64,000 nucleotides of DNA from Trichobilharzia szidati (GCA_944472155.2 OX235271.1:90409256-90473255); one strand, 5' to 3'; shown: positions 10,480 to 23,810, numbered from the stretch's first letter. A program made the numbers and translations. The notes: a model not told the origin generated them from the sequence alone.

Positions 10480-12350
10480 CTTAACACTGATATAAAACGA
10501 ATTTTCTAAATTTGGCATTTCTTTTGACAGCTAAATTATGTTTACTTGAAAACCTGTTCAGCTAGGAAATTTCAGCTACTGATGATATCTAAGGGTTGAA
10601 TAGAAGTTTGATAAAACTTCGAAAATACGAGTGTTGTAAAGAGGCTGGGGACAAAACGGATAATTATGCATGTAAATATTTCCTGATCATTATATAAACC
10701 CATCCAAACACAACTGATGTCAAACTACAAGTTTTGGTGTACCACTTGACATTTTCGTGTTGTTCGCCAAGAAGATACTTTGTAGGCTTAATGGATGTGC
10801 AAACAGTATTAGGTTTTATAGATTATTTTTGAGTACTAGAACCAGTCAGTTTGTTCTGTTGAAAAATCTACAGCAGAATCATTAAAAACTAAAATCTTTA
10901 TAAAAAATTATGGTTATTTATACCCTAATGATTGCATGCGCGTTCATGTATAAGAGTATTAATAGGTGGTAGGTGGAGTTTGTTTTGGAAATTTAGAATC
11001 TTTACTACACTAGGGAATTTATATCCAAGTACAGTTCACAATTTCTCTTAAGGTATAATGAAAACGGCTTCAGTTTGACTGTATGTTTTAGTGAAAAACA
11101 AATAAATATCTCTGATTTCATGAAGGTCTTAATTCATCACCATCTTATGTAATTAGTTTAACATACTAGAAACAAAAGCATACTAGCACATAAATGTTAT
11201 CTATCTTCACCTTATTTAGTCTATGTTTATAGTTTATTTATATTCGTTTAGCTGAAATATGCACGTACACACACATACATTCACGTATGCAAGTCTGTAT
11301 TACTCAAGTTCTTTGTTTATTAAATGATGGGTCATTTAAGGCTGCGTACTCTGGACTATTATTACACAAAAGAATTCTGAGAGGTATTTAAAGTCGATAC
11401 TAACTAAGTCTTTATGGTTTGATATCCACCCACATGAATGCATTTTTAATCAATTTGAGTCTAAGCTACTAAAATGCTAATTATGTCTTTCAAAACACAG
11501 AACTAGTGTATATACCGTATGAACTTCCTTTCTATGTAGGTAGCATTTTAGCATAAATCTAATTATTTCTGAAGTATGTATAAAGTAAATTTTGGAAGTG
11601 AAATAGTCACAAGTGAAATCAGTTCTTAACAATCTGATTATTCTACTTAGTAAGAATGTCTTTAGTCTATATTCAGCTTTTGCTTAATTATTCAAGACTA
11701 ACAGCTGGTGAGATCAAAGACACGCCTTTTATGTCAGAATTTTAGAGGTATAAGAGACGTTAGCTTACTTTCTCAGTACAGTGCATATAATTATCTGAGT
11801 ATAGAAAAATGTTACCACTGTTTGTGTTACTGTCATCTATCTGTAAGTAGGTTGTGACTGTATTCATATTTTCGCGCTCTGGAGACCGAGCATTTCTCAC
11901 ACAGTTTAACGTAGCTGAAATTTCAAGTTACTGCAATTATTATAGGAAAATAAGCCATATGATGAGCTAGTTAACTTTTGCAATTTACACGACAATGAAA
12001 GACGGTTGAAAATATAACATTTCAAAGATTAGCTCTTGCATTTTTAGGGGAATATCCTGAGTTAAGGATATTAGAAAAGTCAGGTTTTATAGGTATATCT
12101 AGCCAGCAGAACAATTTCCAGTAAGTAAAACATTATTTGAAAACATGCTGTAAAACAGTGGATCAATGGGATTGTGAAAACTGTCGCTATTCCATTAATA
12201 CAACATTCTAAATCACTACTCCCTCAACTTGGAGTAATAAGAAGACAGCCTGACCTGCCTGATCTTTTAACATCAAAATTTAGCTGGAGGAAAGATGGAG
12301 AAACGCTGTTATAATTATAACGAATGAAATGAAAAACACAAAATGGTTAA
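10480..12350. other. Intergenic, nothing recognised
   Basis: About 1.9 kb of AT-rich sequence. No coding potential or repeat match seen. Confidence 0.45.
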
Positions 12351-12359
12351 AAAGCGACT

Positions 12360-13580
12360 TTTCGAAGAATTCATTGAAGTTTACGTGTCATATAAGAACT
12401 TTGCATATATCAAAGGTCGGAATAGTTTTAGATGATACGATGATAAATGTAAATGTTTCTCAGTGGTTATGATTAAATAGTAAAGCTTACACACTATGGT
12501 GTTCCCTAAGTCCTTATCAATCTCATGCGACAGATACATGACAGTGTCAAATGTCATATAATCTACTACGAAAATTCAGAGAATCCTTTAAAGTGAATAA
12601 ACTAGCGAGACAAGGCTGTCTGTTATCACCAATGATATTCTTAATAGTGGTGGACTGGAATATACCCCAGACCGTACAAAGGGAGTGGGAAGACAGGAAT
12701 ACGCTGGACAACCGATAAGAGGATTCTAAGAGATCTGAATTTCTCAGATGATTTATTTTTAATGTCATACAAAGTTGAAGACTTGCAGGAGCAATCCAAC
12801 AGACTGTCTAAAGAAGCACCGAAGACAGATCTGCAGGTGAACATAGGAAACACGGAGGTGATAATGATAACAGCAACAAAAACCAGCACCAATAACCATC
12901 AACGGGAGAGATTTTAAAGAGGTTACCTCTAGGCAGTATCGTTTCAAACATAGGCAATCGAAACGGATGAAGATGTCAAAGTCAGAATCGGGAAGTTCAG
13001 ACACATCTTCATCAACCTTAAACCAGTTTACAAATCTTCTGCACTCATCATAAGGAACAAGATTCAGATTTTCAACACAAATATCAGTGAAGTCAGTCAG
13101 TTTTTCTATACGGGTCAGAAACTTACACTAAGTATCACGGAAAGTATTTTCAACAAGCTGTAAACTTTTATCAACAGCGACCCACTTCACTAGCTGGCTC
13201 CATACTGAAGATCAAATAGCCGGCCAGAAAGAATAAGCAACAAGAAACTTTGGCTGGGCACAAACCAACCAAGAGCCGATCACTCAACAAAAATGTAGGA
13301 TAACATGGAGATGGATCGGGAATACGTTGAGGAGGCCATTGAATGACATCGTGGGCCAGGCCATTGCTCGAGTGGAATCCCACTGGGAAGCGACGGGTGG
13401 GTTGTCAGTGCGAGTGTGACATGGAGGAGATTGTGTGAGTTGGAGAAGGAGATGAGAGATCATGGACAATCATGAAACCAGCTGAAGAAGATAGTAGAAA
13501 ATAGAAGGGAGTGGAGATAAGTTGTTGAAGCCCTCTGTTCCACTCGGAACCGAAGGGAACAATAATAATAATAGGACACA
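12360..13580 (+). pseudogene. RTE-type (SR2-like) LINE reverse transcriptase, decayed C-terminal half
   Basis: Most complete RTE copy in the window, but frameshifted and stopped many times. Blocks in order: a degenerate FIEVYVSYKNFAYI (family TFVDFEKAFDS), SVKCHIIYYE, ARQGCLLSPMIFLIVVDW (the RT GVRQGCLLSP block), a degraded FSDDLFLMSYKV-type site near 12740-12780, DVKVRIGKF, and a 3' domain with [13 protein letters not shown]. The end is AATAATAATAATAGG at about 13560-13575. The catalytic FADD is degraded and no endonuclease is left. The 3' half nearly equals the piece in the DLC-1 intron, so the two share a recent source. Confidence 0.85.
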
Positions 13581-13599
13581 GTGGATGAATCAACATTTG

Positions 13600-14225
13600 T
13601 ATCCGATGCTTTTTCACACAAAATCCCTAGGTATTTTGAAACGAATAGTTTCACGACTCTGTCTATAGTCTAATGAATATCACAATCGCCGCTATTAAAC
13701 ACCATGGTTTATTCAAATTAGTTGGATGATTGTCTTTCTAAAACATAATCAGTCCATCACATAATTACGGAGTGAAAATCACGAGTCAACAGTGGGAAAC
13801 GCTGATGTCCAGCCTGCAATACTGGATAATGACTAGTTTGGACCCTTCAGGAACTTACAAGTGGTTACTTTTCCCAGATAGTTTTCGCCTAAAGTATAGA
13901 ACTGGCTACAATTGAAGAGAAACTATGCCTAAATACATGCTGGAAACAGATCAGTTGGCTCCAACAAATGTTGTACGCTATTTCGGAAGAATAAAGAAGT
14001 TTAAGATTATTGCTGACCATAGCACTGAATAAAGTCAATATCAAGGAGTCAAGCTTTGTGAAGTAAATTGCAGGTTGTCTTAGTAATGTAGTAAAAATAT
14101 TTTTTATTTTGTAACACTCTTCTTAAGAAGACCATAGTAATAGCCACTAGTCAGCTGCAATACGGTGTAGTGCAGGTGCTCTCTTCTGAATACAGAAAAG
14201 AATACCATGCAAACTGGTGATTCAT
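13600..14225. other. Intergenic, nothing recognised
   Basis: No feature seen. The sequence from about 13790 to 14040 is less AT-rich and could be an old unclassified repeat, but I cannot match it. Confidence 0.4.
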
Positions 14226-14232
14226 TTCGTAG

Positions 14233-14469
14233 TGCGTCGGTGGCACAGCGATAGAATGCGCACCAACCATGAAGGTGGTTCGGGGTTCGGTCCTTGGCCG
14301 ACTCACTCTTTTACCTCTCTAAGCCAGTAATTAGACTGGTGAAGAGTGAAGGTTGGACATGAGGCTAGCAATCCCATGCCGTAAAAATAAATACCACTGC
14401 TACCAAAACTTGAAGCCACTAGCTTGAAGTCCTATTTTTCACTGGGGACGTAAATAAATAAAATAAAAG
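14233..14469 (+). mobile_element. tRNA-headed SINE (GATAGAATGC family), full length
   Basis: Head GTGCGTCGGTGGCACAGCGA then TAGAATGC, B box GGTTCGGTCC near 14285. The body is AGTAATTAGACTGGTGAAGA ... GAGGCTAGCAATCCCATGCC ... CACTGCTACCAAAACTTGAA and the end is AAATAAATAAAATAAAA. It shares its first dozen or so bases with the TGGCACAGTGGTTAG family but has a different body. Best copy of this family here. Confidence 0.82.
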
Positions 14470-15049
14470 AGCTAATATTTTTACACCAATAGTGATTGAA
14501 GTGATGTATGAGATTTCAGAATGACACCAACTTAATATTTAAAATATTTTCTTTCCTATGATGTCATTTTTAAAGATGTACAACTGTCCGTTTTTATTCT
14601 GACAACTAAATGTGTCTAACTGGTGTGCGTGTGTCAGAAACACTGACATAAGTGAACGGCATCTATCTGCGAATACAATGTTAAAAGAAAATAGTTTTAG
14701 AGAGGTCCTTATCAGAAGATTGTAGCAAAAATTCCAAATAGTGATGCAAAAGATATCATTTGTATTTTGGAAATACTTCACCACCGGCCTACGACTGACA
14801 TACTGCTCCCAGAAACTATTCACTCAGCAAGTGAAAGACGAGCTGTCGCATTAGAGCCACTTCGTCATGCACATTTCAGTTAACCAGCTTGTGTGGAAGT
14901 AAGTTGGGAGTACCATATGTCCGCTCGTGAAACGCTCCCAGGAAAATTATCCAGCCTAGCTAGCAAAGGACTAACGTGAGCGAGTATGTAACTGGGTAAC
15001 AAGACAATAAAAAATGATCAGTACAGATGTAAATCGACCACCAATTACG

Positions 15050-15222
15050 AAGATGATTGTCAGGAGATACAATTCTACCATTCATGGAGAATTTAAATCA
15101 GTTCATTTTATACTTAAACTTGCACTTAAGATGTTGTCTAGAAGGACGACGTAAGCTATCTCACAGAACACAACTAATTGCAGATCATTCATCTGAGCTA
15201 CAAATCTTCTCTATTATATTTA
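15050..15222 (+). repeat. Fold-back repeat family, partial copy
   Basis: Shares CATGGAGAATTTAAAT, AAGATGTTGTCTAGAAGGAC, AACACAACTAATT and ATCTGAGCTACAAATCTTCT with the copies at 29181 and 22079. Unclassified; no coding sequence seen. Confidence 0.6.
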
Positions 15223-15229
15223 TTTATAA

Positions 15230-16770
15230 TTACCTCCTTGCGTTCTAATCGAAACATTGCGCTTTAAAGCTGATGGCACTTAATATTTCAAGCCTTTCAC
15301 CCATACAAGTATTAAACAGGCTGGTCATTTCAGCGTGGTAGAGTCATCTTGAAAATAGCAATCATTTCAATTTTTGTTTTAAGGTTATGATGACAAACGT
15401 CATTTCTTATTCTTTCCTACTGGACCGATATATGCATGCATACATACCCTTCAGTGTTACACAAACTTGAAGTTCTGGTCAGAGCAACTCTAGTCTTTAA
15501 CTTTACGTGAAACGGAATTATATGCTTTTTTTCTTTGAGTCTGCATTACTACTGAAACAATATGGAGCAAATCACTGTAATGTTGGCTTCAATTATCCGA
15601 ATTAGTTTAAATACTTTAAAAAAAATTATCCTCTTTATGTTTTGTCTAAATTCTGACGGCAGTCATTTCGAATTATTCATAAATGCAATTATTTTCAAAT
15701 TTCATGCAGAATCTTTGAAATGTAATTTGTCTCTATCTGTTGGTATTATCAGTATGCTAGTTGGAAAGAAATCAAATGTCTTTATTGTTATACTCATAGT
15801 TGAATCTATTCTGCATTACACATTGTTGTACTCCAAAGTACATTTCATGAAATAAACTTACAGCCACTTTAACCTTTATCACGGGTTACTATAATCTTTA
15901 AATGACTACTAAGTAGCTTGTAATTGATAGTCATTTCTGTACTTTGGACGATAATCGCTAAATAAAGCAACTGGAGGTATGGCTTTTGTGAATAAAGTTG
16001 TTTTTTTTTTAAAAACCGATATTGGTGATGGTTGTTTGATGTTCACTGCGAATGGATTGATTGAACACTAAGTAGCAGGTCATAAAGAATACGCCATAGT
16101 CATCTAGTTTTACTACCCCTGCGTTAATAACTTTTCATTTCAAACTGAAGCTTTATTCTTCACAATAATTTCACACAGTATACACAATTTTTAGCGTGCT
16201 TTATAACATACCATTCTCTCTTCATCCAAGATTTTCAAATAAAACAGTCATCTCCAGTACATTGTGTAATGCAGTACTGGTTGATCTGAAGAATAAAGTA
16301 ACCCTTCATGCTATTTTTCTTTGGTCCCCCAGAAATGCGCAATTGTAGGTTGAAAGCACTGTATCTGATTTAAGTGATTCAAGCAGACAAATATGCTTAA
16401 TATTCCGTGAATCTTTTGTTATTCTAATAAGTTATTGTTCATCTGGAGCACTCAGAGACGTCATTTTCCTATTTTAACATGCTAATACTCATTTATTTCT
16501 TTTCAAAATGCAGCTGTAATTGTAATGATAGAAATCGTATTTAGATGTTTCTCGATTTGTTTCAGTTAGCAATTTAGATTTACTTCATTTCAGAATATAC
16601 GAAAAGGTGAAGACAAACATAAACTGGTTGGCGAGTAAATGATAGCAGCTTACTATACATAATATTTCGCTTACAAGTCTTATCCATGTTTGAAAATAAA
16701 GTAGTTAGAGAAAATAAGTAGTACATTCATTCACTGCAAATTATTACTTTTATTTTACAGCCGGCGAAAT
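15230..16770. other. Intergenic, nothing recognised
   Basis: No repeat match. An open stretch of 97 codons at 15562-15855 has hydrophobic AT-rich composition and no recognisable motif, so I do not call it a gene. Confidence 0.4.
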
Positions 16771-16779
16771 CTTTTGGGC

Positions 16780-16990
16780 AGCAGTGCGTAGGTTGCTCTG
16801 TGGCAGACTGGCCGACAACAAAGCATGTGGTCCAGGACGCAATTCCTGGCGGATGAATTCCAACACTTCTTTTAGCCATCAGTAAGCCTAGTGAAGAAGG
16901 AAGGACGGACATTAGACTAGTAACACCACCCTGTTGAAAACACTAGCACTACTGAAACCTCAAAACTCAAGCTTGAAACCCTATTTTCCT
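16780..16990 (+). mobile_element. tRNA-headed SINE (GATAGAATGC family), degenerate
   Basis: Retains AGTGCGT near the head, 'GTAAGCCTAGTGAAGAAGGA', 'TTAGACTAGTAACACCACCC' and 'CACTACTGAAACCTCAAA', in the same order as 62717. The A and B boxes are eroded. Confidence 0.6.
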
Positions 16991-17298
16991 ATATTTGAAA
17001 GGTAAAGAAATGAAAAAGTTAAATATTTTTGATTTAAAAGACAAGTGATTATAATTCAATGACTGTAACTAGTTTTTGAACGCAGAATACGGCTTTCTTA
17101 ACAGCCTGTCCTGTCATTAACGCAATATTTCCTTTCTTTTGCCTCAATAAAACACTTTCTGAAGGAAAAGACTACACGAAAATCTATTATTCATTTATTC
17201 GCAAAACAAACTATGTACAAAAGGACTGAAACAAAATCGGGTTTTTTACTATCTTCAATCAACGAAAAGTGTATTCATTATCCTTTATTGATCAAGAT

Positions 17299-18336
17299 TT
17301 ATCCAGATTTAAACAGTAATATGGCAACATTTTGAAGGTAGAAATAAATGAAGTGGTTCGTTTCATGTGTTACGTAGCTGAAATAGGGAAAGGAAAATTA
17401 ATATAGTAATGTAAATAGACACTGTTTACAAACAGTTGGTTTATTATGTCATTATACTTTGGCTTTAGAGAAAAATGAGCTAAACTCGTATTGTATCACT
17501 CAGAACTCAAAAGGAAACAACTGAGTAACTACTGATTAGCAATGTTTAATTAAACGAAATGCAAACAAAGGTAAAGAGACCAACATGTCGTCTCATTTTA
17601 TTTGAATTATGAATTATAAATATGGCCGCCTTATTCCTACAGAGCTTTGTTTGATAAAACATATTTCATTTCCACACGATTTCATATTGGTAAACATTAG
17701 GTGATAGTTCCACACATCTATTATTACTTTTGCCTTAAGTCGTGCAAAGTAGTCAGAATAGTAACGCAACGTAGGCTGTCTAAACTTTTATAGACTGATA
17801 AATTGCCACACTACTTAGTAAACAAAATATTACACTGTTATATAATTCACCTGCTTTTATAATGCACGGAAATGTAATACAATAGCTTCGAATTCTTGAC
17901 ATGGGTTGTAAAAGTATGGACTTGTTGTAAAACACGATCATTATGCTAGAAAATTTACTAATGGAGATCTGCTAGTATTCCGAGTTATGCTGCCGATTTG
18001 AAAAGGCTCTCATTGTTACATCTTGTTATCTCCCGTAATTTCAGTATGATAACCCCTCATAACAAAACAAAGGCTGATTACACTTATTTTTGAATCTTAA
18101 AGAGTAGAATAATTTTTAAAAAAAATATTTATTTGTTATACTTACCTTCCAAAATTTCGTCCCACAATACAATGCCATGTTGGACCATATTTTTTGTCAA
18201 ATTCCTTCTTTACACTACTTGCAATATCTTTTTCAATATTGAATTCATGCATTGCTTGCGCAGCTGTATCTACAGCATACTGTTGCATTTCATCTGGCAT
18301 ATCAGCATTTTTAACCACCGCCTTTTTACAATCCAT
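17299..18336 (-). CDS. LC8-type dynein light chain (DLC-2), two exons, near-canonical
   Basis: Closest of the five paralogues to ordinary animal LC8. Exon 1 (18336-18146) starts [19 protein letters not shown], contains [20 protein letters not shown] and [11 protein letters not shown], and ends at a GTAAG donor. The intron (18145-17378) ends in a pyrimidine-rich AG. Exon 2 (17377-17299) encodes [20 protein letters not shown] and ends LLFKSG, then TAA. The product is 89 residues and keeps His55, Phe62, Tyr65, Thr67, His68, Tyr75 and Tyr77, the residues known to shape the LC8 dimer and its peptide groove. A minus-strand AATAAA sits about 10 bases after the stop (17289-17284), with another at 17199-17194. 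I see no mobile element in the 768-base intron. This is the best candidate for the housekeeping LC8 of the cluster, though that is an inference. Confidence 0.94.
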
Positions 18337-18339
18337 GCG

Positions 18340-19585
18340 CTTGTTTCGTTTAGAAATTTATTGTGAAAGGACTGCTTTAGGCTGCCTGACTTCTTTTATG
18401 TGATGAACAACGAGTTAAATAGTGTCTCCGTTGAAAATGACCCTAAAGATAACAAGGTCTATTTTAGTAAAATAACTTCAAACATGTGAACAGTAAGGTT
18501 TCATTTCTTACCCTTGTTTGCCTGTGTATAACCAGTGTAACCAGTAAACTCATCAAAGATTGGTTAGTTTCATGGAATTAACATGTGAACCACTATAATA
18601 ACAATGCGTCTGCATTATGTGCAACAACAGACAACTAATGCTACATGCACATAAGTGAGTTGAATTATGCAAAATACAAGAGTTTACAACGTTACACAAA
18701 AATGTTCATATCAATGAATTGCTGAGTAATTGTGTCATTATCAATGATGAGTCAAAGTTTTATTGCAGTGTAGTCTGTTCAATACAAACTATAGTAGAGA
18801 TTACTGTTTAACATATTGGTGTATCTCATTTAAATTAACTATGAACACCTAACAGATTCTGACAACTGTCTATAGGTTAACTGTTAGGAAACCAATCGTA
18901 TGAAATTTCAAAATGCAAAGCAATAACATCTTTCCAAGCTTTTCTGATGGCTAGAAAATATGTGAAACCAGATCGTAGAGGTACAATTATGCTTGAATGA
19001 AAATAATCGTAGTCAATAACAAAATCATACGTATTTCAAGCACAAAAAAGTAGACTGTTTGTAAATGAGCCTTAACGAAAGTTCCTTCTCTTTCACACAG
19101 AACTTAAATGAACTAAAGTTTCATCGTCAGTTTCTCATTAAAGTGCAGAGGTTGAAGGGTAATCACTTTATGAAATCACATAAAGGTAGGCAAAAAAAAA
19201 CAGAAAAAACACAATGAAACTATGTAAATAGAGTCAATTGAGTGACTAATAAATTAAGTAACAATATACTGAGTTTAGCACAAATCATAAAAACAAGAGA
19301 CAAGAAAAATTACACTATATCAAAGGGGTGAGGTCAAAGCCAAAGACTACGTAATCAAATGAAACAGAGAATAAAGACATCCAGTTACCAGGGCAAGGAA
19401 AGGCTGATAACTGCTTCCTTCTGGACACATAAATTGGGTTTCAAGCGTGTGACGGAAATTGCTTTAGCAAATTTGAGGAGACTTGGGCTATTCTGTCTAC
19501 CGATAACTTTATAGGATTTCGTGATTTTCACCTCAAGATGCCTGGTAATGGTAATACTGTGATCGTTTGTTCCCTTGAGACGTAG
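18340..19585. other. Region upstream of DLC-2, nothing recognised
   Basis: AT-rich with no second gene start. It should hold the DLC-2 promoter, but no core element can be named. Confidence 0.4.
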
Positions 19586-19599
19586 GCTTTTTGGTACAT

Positions 19600-19965
19600 G
19601 ATTCTCGAAAAGATGTTGAATAACAAACGTTACCCTCAGAGTTTCATTAACAAATATAGAAGATGTGGAGGCTCAAACATCAAACAAACAGTGGAAAAAA
19701 GCCTGTCTTCATTCAACTAGATTTTAAACGCAAAAATATCACAGCAATTGTCAACAAAAGATTGAGGATGTCAATAGGCAGAGCCTATCCTTCAGCTAAA
19801 TTAGTCCTTGTCTATCGGTGCGGTCGAAAGTCGACGGATACCCTTCTCATGTTAGCTCCAACTTTGTATACAAATTTAAATGTATCTGCGGGACTAGTTA
19901 TATTGGGAGAACAGAAAGAGGGGCACACCTCTGACTTTCTGGACATATACCATATTATTTTGCAA
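19600..19965 (+). pseudogene. Penelope-like element, linker and GIY-YIG start fragment
   Basis: Frames in order give MLNNKRYPQSFINKYRR, then KKPVFIQLDFKRKNITAIVN, RLRMSIGRAYPSAKLVLVY and, after a frameshift near 19875, FKCICGTSYIGRTERG. This is the RT-to-endonuclease linker and the start of the GIY-YIG domain (YIGR) of a Penelope-like element. Both ends are missing: no RT core upstream, and the C-terminus ends soon after YIGRTERG. ATT repeats follow at about 19998-20012. It is a dead fragment. The family call rests on similarity with the fragments at 37156 and 51740. Confidence 0.78.
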
Positions 19966-19989
19966 AAACTGTTGTTCTTGCTGTATTCA

Positions 19990-21290
19990 AACTAACAGTT
20001 ATTATTATTATTACGAAATGTTGTCCAAACGTTCATGGTATTCAAACAACAGAAGAAATTAATCTCCTTCAGCTGAAATCACTCTATTATCCCTATGCCA
20101 CTAGAACTCTTAATTTTTGAATAAATATTTGAGAGGAATTCTGATTTGTACTCATATTTCCATATCAGTCAAGTAAAGTGGGTAATAGAAAAAAAGAAAA
20201 AATAATTTTATCCGAACAGGCCTTTATTGTATCAAAATTCCTCTCAATACCTGGTGATGTGGAAAACTCTTCGTATCACTGTGATCTGAGACCCTTAGAT
20301 AAACCAATGGGATACATATTTTGAATAATTCTATTCTATTCACATAAGAAATCAGTACATACGTTAAGTAAAATTTAAAAATTCTAGAGGATCTATTCAT
20401 ATCATCATAACTATGTCGAGAGCGAATATTCATAGCACGAGTTCGTCTTTTGGTTACTTTTTCTCTTCCCTTATCCTCTTTGATAAATATTTATTCTCTG
20501 TATTAACAGTGTTATGATCTAGTTTATTGGTACAATTACAACCGGAAACCATCTCCATTTAAGCAACATTTCTTATGCCTTGTTATTTCGCTATAATGTT
20601 CTCATTGTCTTTCAGTCTGATGAATTCAGGTCATATCTACACAAAAACAGACCTGAAATCAAGCAAACAAGCCAGCATTCTTTGGATTTTGATGATCTTT
20701 TATCCGTCAGTTACTAAAAAACGCCTCAAAAGTTTGTAGAAATGCGACTGAGTAAATACCTAATCAATTTAAAACGAGAGCATTTATCTGTCACTCATAT
20801 AAGTATGTTGATTGAAATGTCTACAGCCTCGTTATTTCTCACAGTTAAGACTCACTTTCTTCTCTCATCTAAATAATTTTTTACCCTTGTATTCAGTTAA
20901 AGAAAGTACTGATTAAGCTAAACAAATAAATAAATGTCTATTATTTCTGTTTCAACTTATGAATACTTCTAATATTTCATACAATCGAAAAAAACAACTA
21001 ACGTTTAGAAGATGCTGCTATTTATAAACTTTTGAATGCTAAGAGAAAATACTGATGTTAAACCAAATGAATACATTTGATCGACTATTCTTCATATTAC
21101 GTGCTTGGAATGAATACTATTGACAAATCAGGACATATACATCATCTATGCATAACTTTGCTTCATTGAAATCAAGCTGATATGTGATTAACTCAGGGTT
21201 GAAGCATGAGAGAATTAAGTTAAAAAAAGTTTGGGTTTTGCAGTAAAATACGCCTTCAATAACACATCTCCACTTTATCGTATTCTCTTC
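19990..21290. other. Intergenic, nothing recognised
   Basis: No gene or repeat match seen. Confidence 0.4.
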
Positions 21291-21299
21291 ATTCTTTTA

Positions 21300-21830
21300 T
21301 TTAGACGGCTGCACAATTGTCCATAAGCTCTTATCATCTCTTCACACAGTCTATTCCATGTCATCCTCGGAGACACTTTCTATTCATCGTTTCCAAATCA
21401 GGTTCGAATCTAAGGCTTGGTGTATGATGTCAATTAACGGTCTCCTCAGAGTTTTTCCAGTCCTTTCGCATTTTCTTCTGAGTATTTCTATGGTTTTGGG
21501 TTCTTGGTTGGTTTGTTGCCTGGCAGAATTCCTTGGTGCTAATCCTTTTTGGCCGGCCATCTTACCTTCAGTATCGAGAGGAGTCAGGTGATAATAAAAG
21601 TCCTAAGCCTGTTGAGAATGCTCTGGATGTCAAACTAAGGCTCTAAACCATAAAGAAGAACTGACTTAATATTAGTTTTGAAAGGGCAAATCTTATTCCT
21701 TACGCTGAGTGCTGTGGATTTACAGAGTGACTTCAGATTAACAAAGGTCTATCTTATCTTTTCAATTCTGGATTCGCCACCTTCATCCGTGCCACCTGTA
21801 GTTGGAACAATGCTGCGTAGATTATTGGTG
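21300..21830 (-). mobile_element. RTE-type LINE 3' fragment, reverse
   Basis: The minus strand matches the RTE 3' half: blocks around AACCAACCAAGAACC, GGCCGGCC and the 'CGTTAATTGACATCATACAC' segment correspond to the 'NQ', 'RPERISNK' and 'RRPLNDIV' stretches of the 12360 copy. It is heavily decayed and divergent, older than the copy in the DLC-1 intron. Confidence 0.65.
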
Positions 21831-22078
21831 ATGAAAGCAGTATTTACTCAATTGTATCACATGAACTAAATCCATTATCGAATATCGAATCTTGTAATGG
21901 AAAGTGAATAATAGTCACTTTCTTGGTGTTGCCAGATTCTTGGAGATGGATGGTTTAGTTGAAGATTTTTTAATTATTCTTTTAGATGCTATTTTTATAG
22001 TAAATTTAATGTCATCTAGAAAAAAAACTAAAGCTTACCAACTAAAATTATTTAGCTTTGTGAGTGCAGTAATGCTCA

Positions 22079-22120
22079 AATCATCCATCTGAGCCACAAA
22101 TCTTCTCTACCATTTCAGTT
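22079..22120 (+). repeat. Fold-back repeat family, end fragment
   Basis: 'TCATCCATCTGAGCCACAAA' then TCTTCTCTACCATTTC, matching the end block at 15200 and the reverse of 5267. Confidence 0.5.
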
Positions 22121-22284
22121 TTCATCTCCATTTTGAGGTAAGTTAACTCTATGAACTTTATACTAACCTGAACACAGTGATCCATAGTGTTACGGTGATC
22201 AATGCCATAAGAAAAATCAGTAAATTTAACTGTAAAAGTATTGATTTACAAGTTCTTAAATGTGCTCATATTGGTTGGAAGATT

Positions 22285-22575
22285 TCCTCATAAGCTGACA
22301 TCAGTCAGAGAACCATCGGAAACCCTGGAGGACTGACAGCTGTTTCGTCAACCCAGCTTGGGACTCTTCAGTAGTATGCGCCCACGGCCAAGATTCGAAC
22401 CCAGGACCTTGTGGTTTCAAGGTGAGCTCGTATACCAATCCAGTGGCCAGCCCATGAATTTTAACTTCTGCCAATTCGTGCCATGGCGCGACCACTTCGC
22501 AATGTTCTTCGATGAGTTATTGCCTCATTTTCAACCTGCTGCACCCAACTGGTCACTGAGGATTTTATCATGAGC
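22285..22575 (-). mobile_element. Hammerhead SINE (Sm-alpha-like), reverse
   Basis: On the minus strand: 5' body with AATTGGCAGAAGTTAAAATTC, the A-box region (CCACTGGATTGG), B box GGTTCGAATCT, then CTACTGAAGAGTCCCAAGCT ... GACGAAACAGCTGTCAG and a 3' block GGTTCTCTGACTGATGTCAG. The hammerhead core reads CTGAAGAG, so CTGATGA is broken by loss of TG. Confidence 0.78.
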
Positions 22576-22579
22576 TGGT

Positions 22580-23770
22580 ATGAAATGTAAATAATCTATT
22601 CCGCAATTCATTGTCAAAACCAAACTTGCAATCTTTGGGATACACAGACAGATGAATTTTGAGCCTTCCTCACACCGAACCGCCAGCTTCCTTTGCTAAT
22701 ATAGTAATAATAATTTTGATTTCTTTATTATAAAAGTTTGAAAAGACTCTATCAAACAAATTATTCTTTATTCATGTCTACTTCAGCTTTCTGGCTCAAA
22801 CCATAGAGAATTCTTCTAAATGCTTACATCTAAATTATTGATCTTTATAGGTAGGGTCAATTCTGAAGTGCAGATAACTACTTATTTCTAAGAGGCAATT
22901 ACACTTTGCTTGTTCACTTGAATGCTTTAAATTAAAACAGTTTATATAAAACTATACTAGAAAGTGATTTAATATGGTTGAAAAAATGCTGAATGCAATG
23001 AAAGAAGCTGTAGGTTACACTGCGAGGTAAATGAACAGGCTTCATTTTAAGTTTCAAAGCACTCTGACAAAAAAATACTGAAAAGTTTAACAATAATATT
23101 TCAAACTGAATGGCTGACTAAAGTTTCTACTTTCTCACGGTGAGCTGTGCAAATTTTGAAATGTTGCTTTTTATACAGTCAGCACTGAATTATGTGGTGA
23201 CAGGTAAATCCTGTAGCTTACATCTTCATAAGCATCAAATTTAGTAGGTATACATTGATTAAAATCGTCAGACTATTGATTCTCGGAAAACGTATCATAA
23301 AAGCTTTAAGAGTATTTTTCTGCATATCTCTGCTTTTTGTTAGATTTTGAAAAAATACAAACGAATAAATGAGAATAATTAGACGAAGAAACGTGATGTA
23401 CATGCTGCCAGATATGTCACAATATGAATATGCTGCAAACTATTTATTAAGACAAATATTGATGACTTTCATTCTTTGATAATACATATTTTTTTAATAT
23501 TCAGCCAAATACTTCATCAGCAGAATGGAAGACATATGTCACTTTCAGTGATTCTTGCTTTACATTTTACCAACCATTCACAGTGATATTAAAGTACACC
23601 TTTGTTTAACAAATCAATAATCTTCACGTGATACACAAGTCTACATAATATATGTGTACGCATAAAATAGCATGCAAAGATCAAATTACTCATAAAATTT
23701 TACATGCCAGAGAAGTGTGAGGCAAGGCATAAATTGTGTACAAGTTGTAAACATTGAACTTTTGAAATTT
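22580..23770. other. Upstream region of DLC-3, nothing recognised
   Basis: AT-rich, no gene or repeat match except the ATT microsatellite at about 23779-23799. Confidence 0.4.
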
Positions 23771-23778
23771 ATCCACTT

Positions 23779-23799
23779 ATCATTATTATTATTATTATC
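23779..23799. repeat. ATT microsatellite next to the DLC-3 start
   Basis: Runs of ATT end roughly ten bases before the DLC-3 ATG and so lie in its 5' UTR or promoter. Such runs cap RTE and LINE 3' ends elsewhere in this window. Confidence 0.7.
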
Positions 23800-23810
23800 G
23801 CCGCACACAA

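Noticed and set aside
12547..13004. Several overlapping minus-strand open stretches
   Set aside because: They are shadows of the plus-strand RTE reverse transcriptase remnant.
13171..13654. Minus-strand open stretches over the RTE 3' end
   Set aside because: Opposite strand of a recognised plus-strand LINE.
22301..22573. Open stretches on both strands as small genes
   Set aside because: They lie entirely within a hammerhead SINE.
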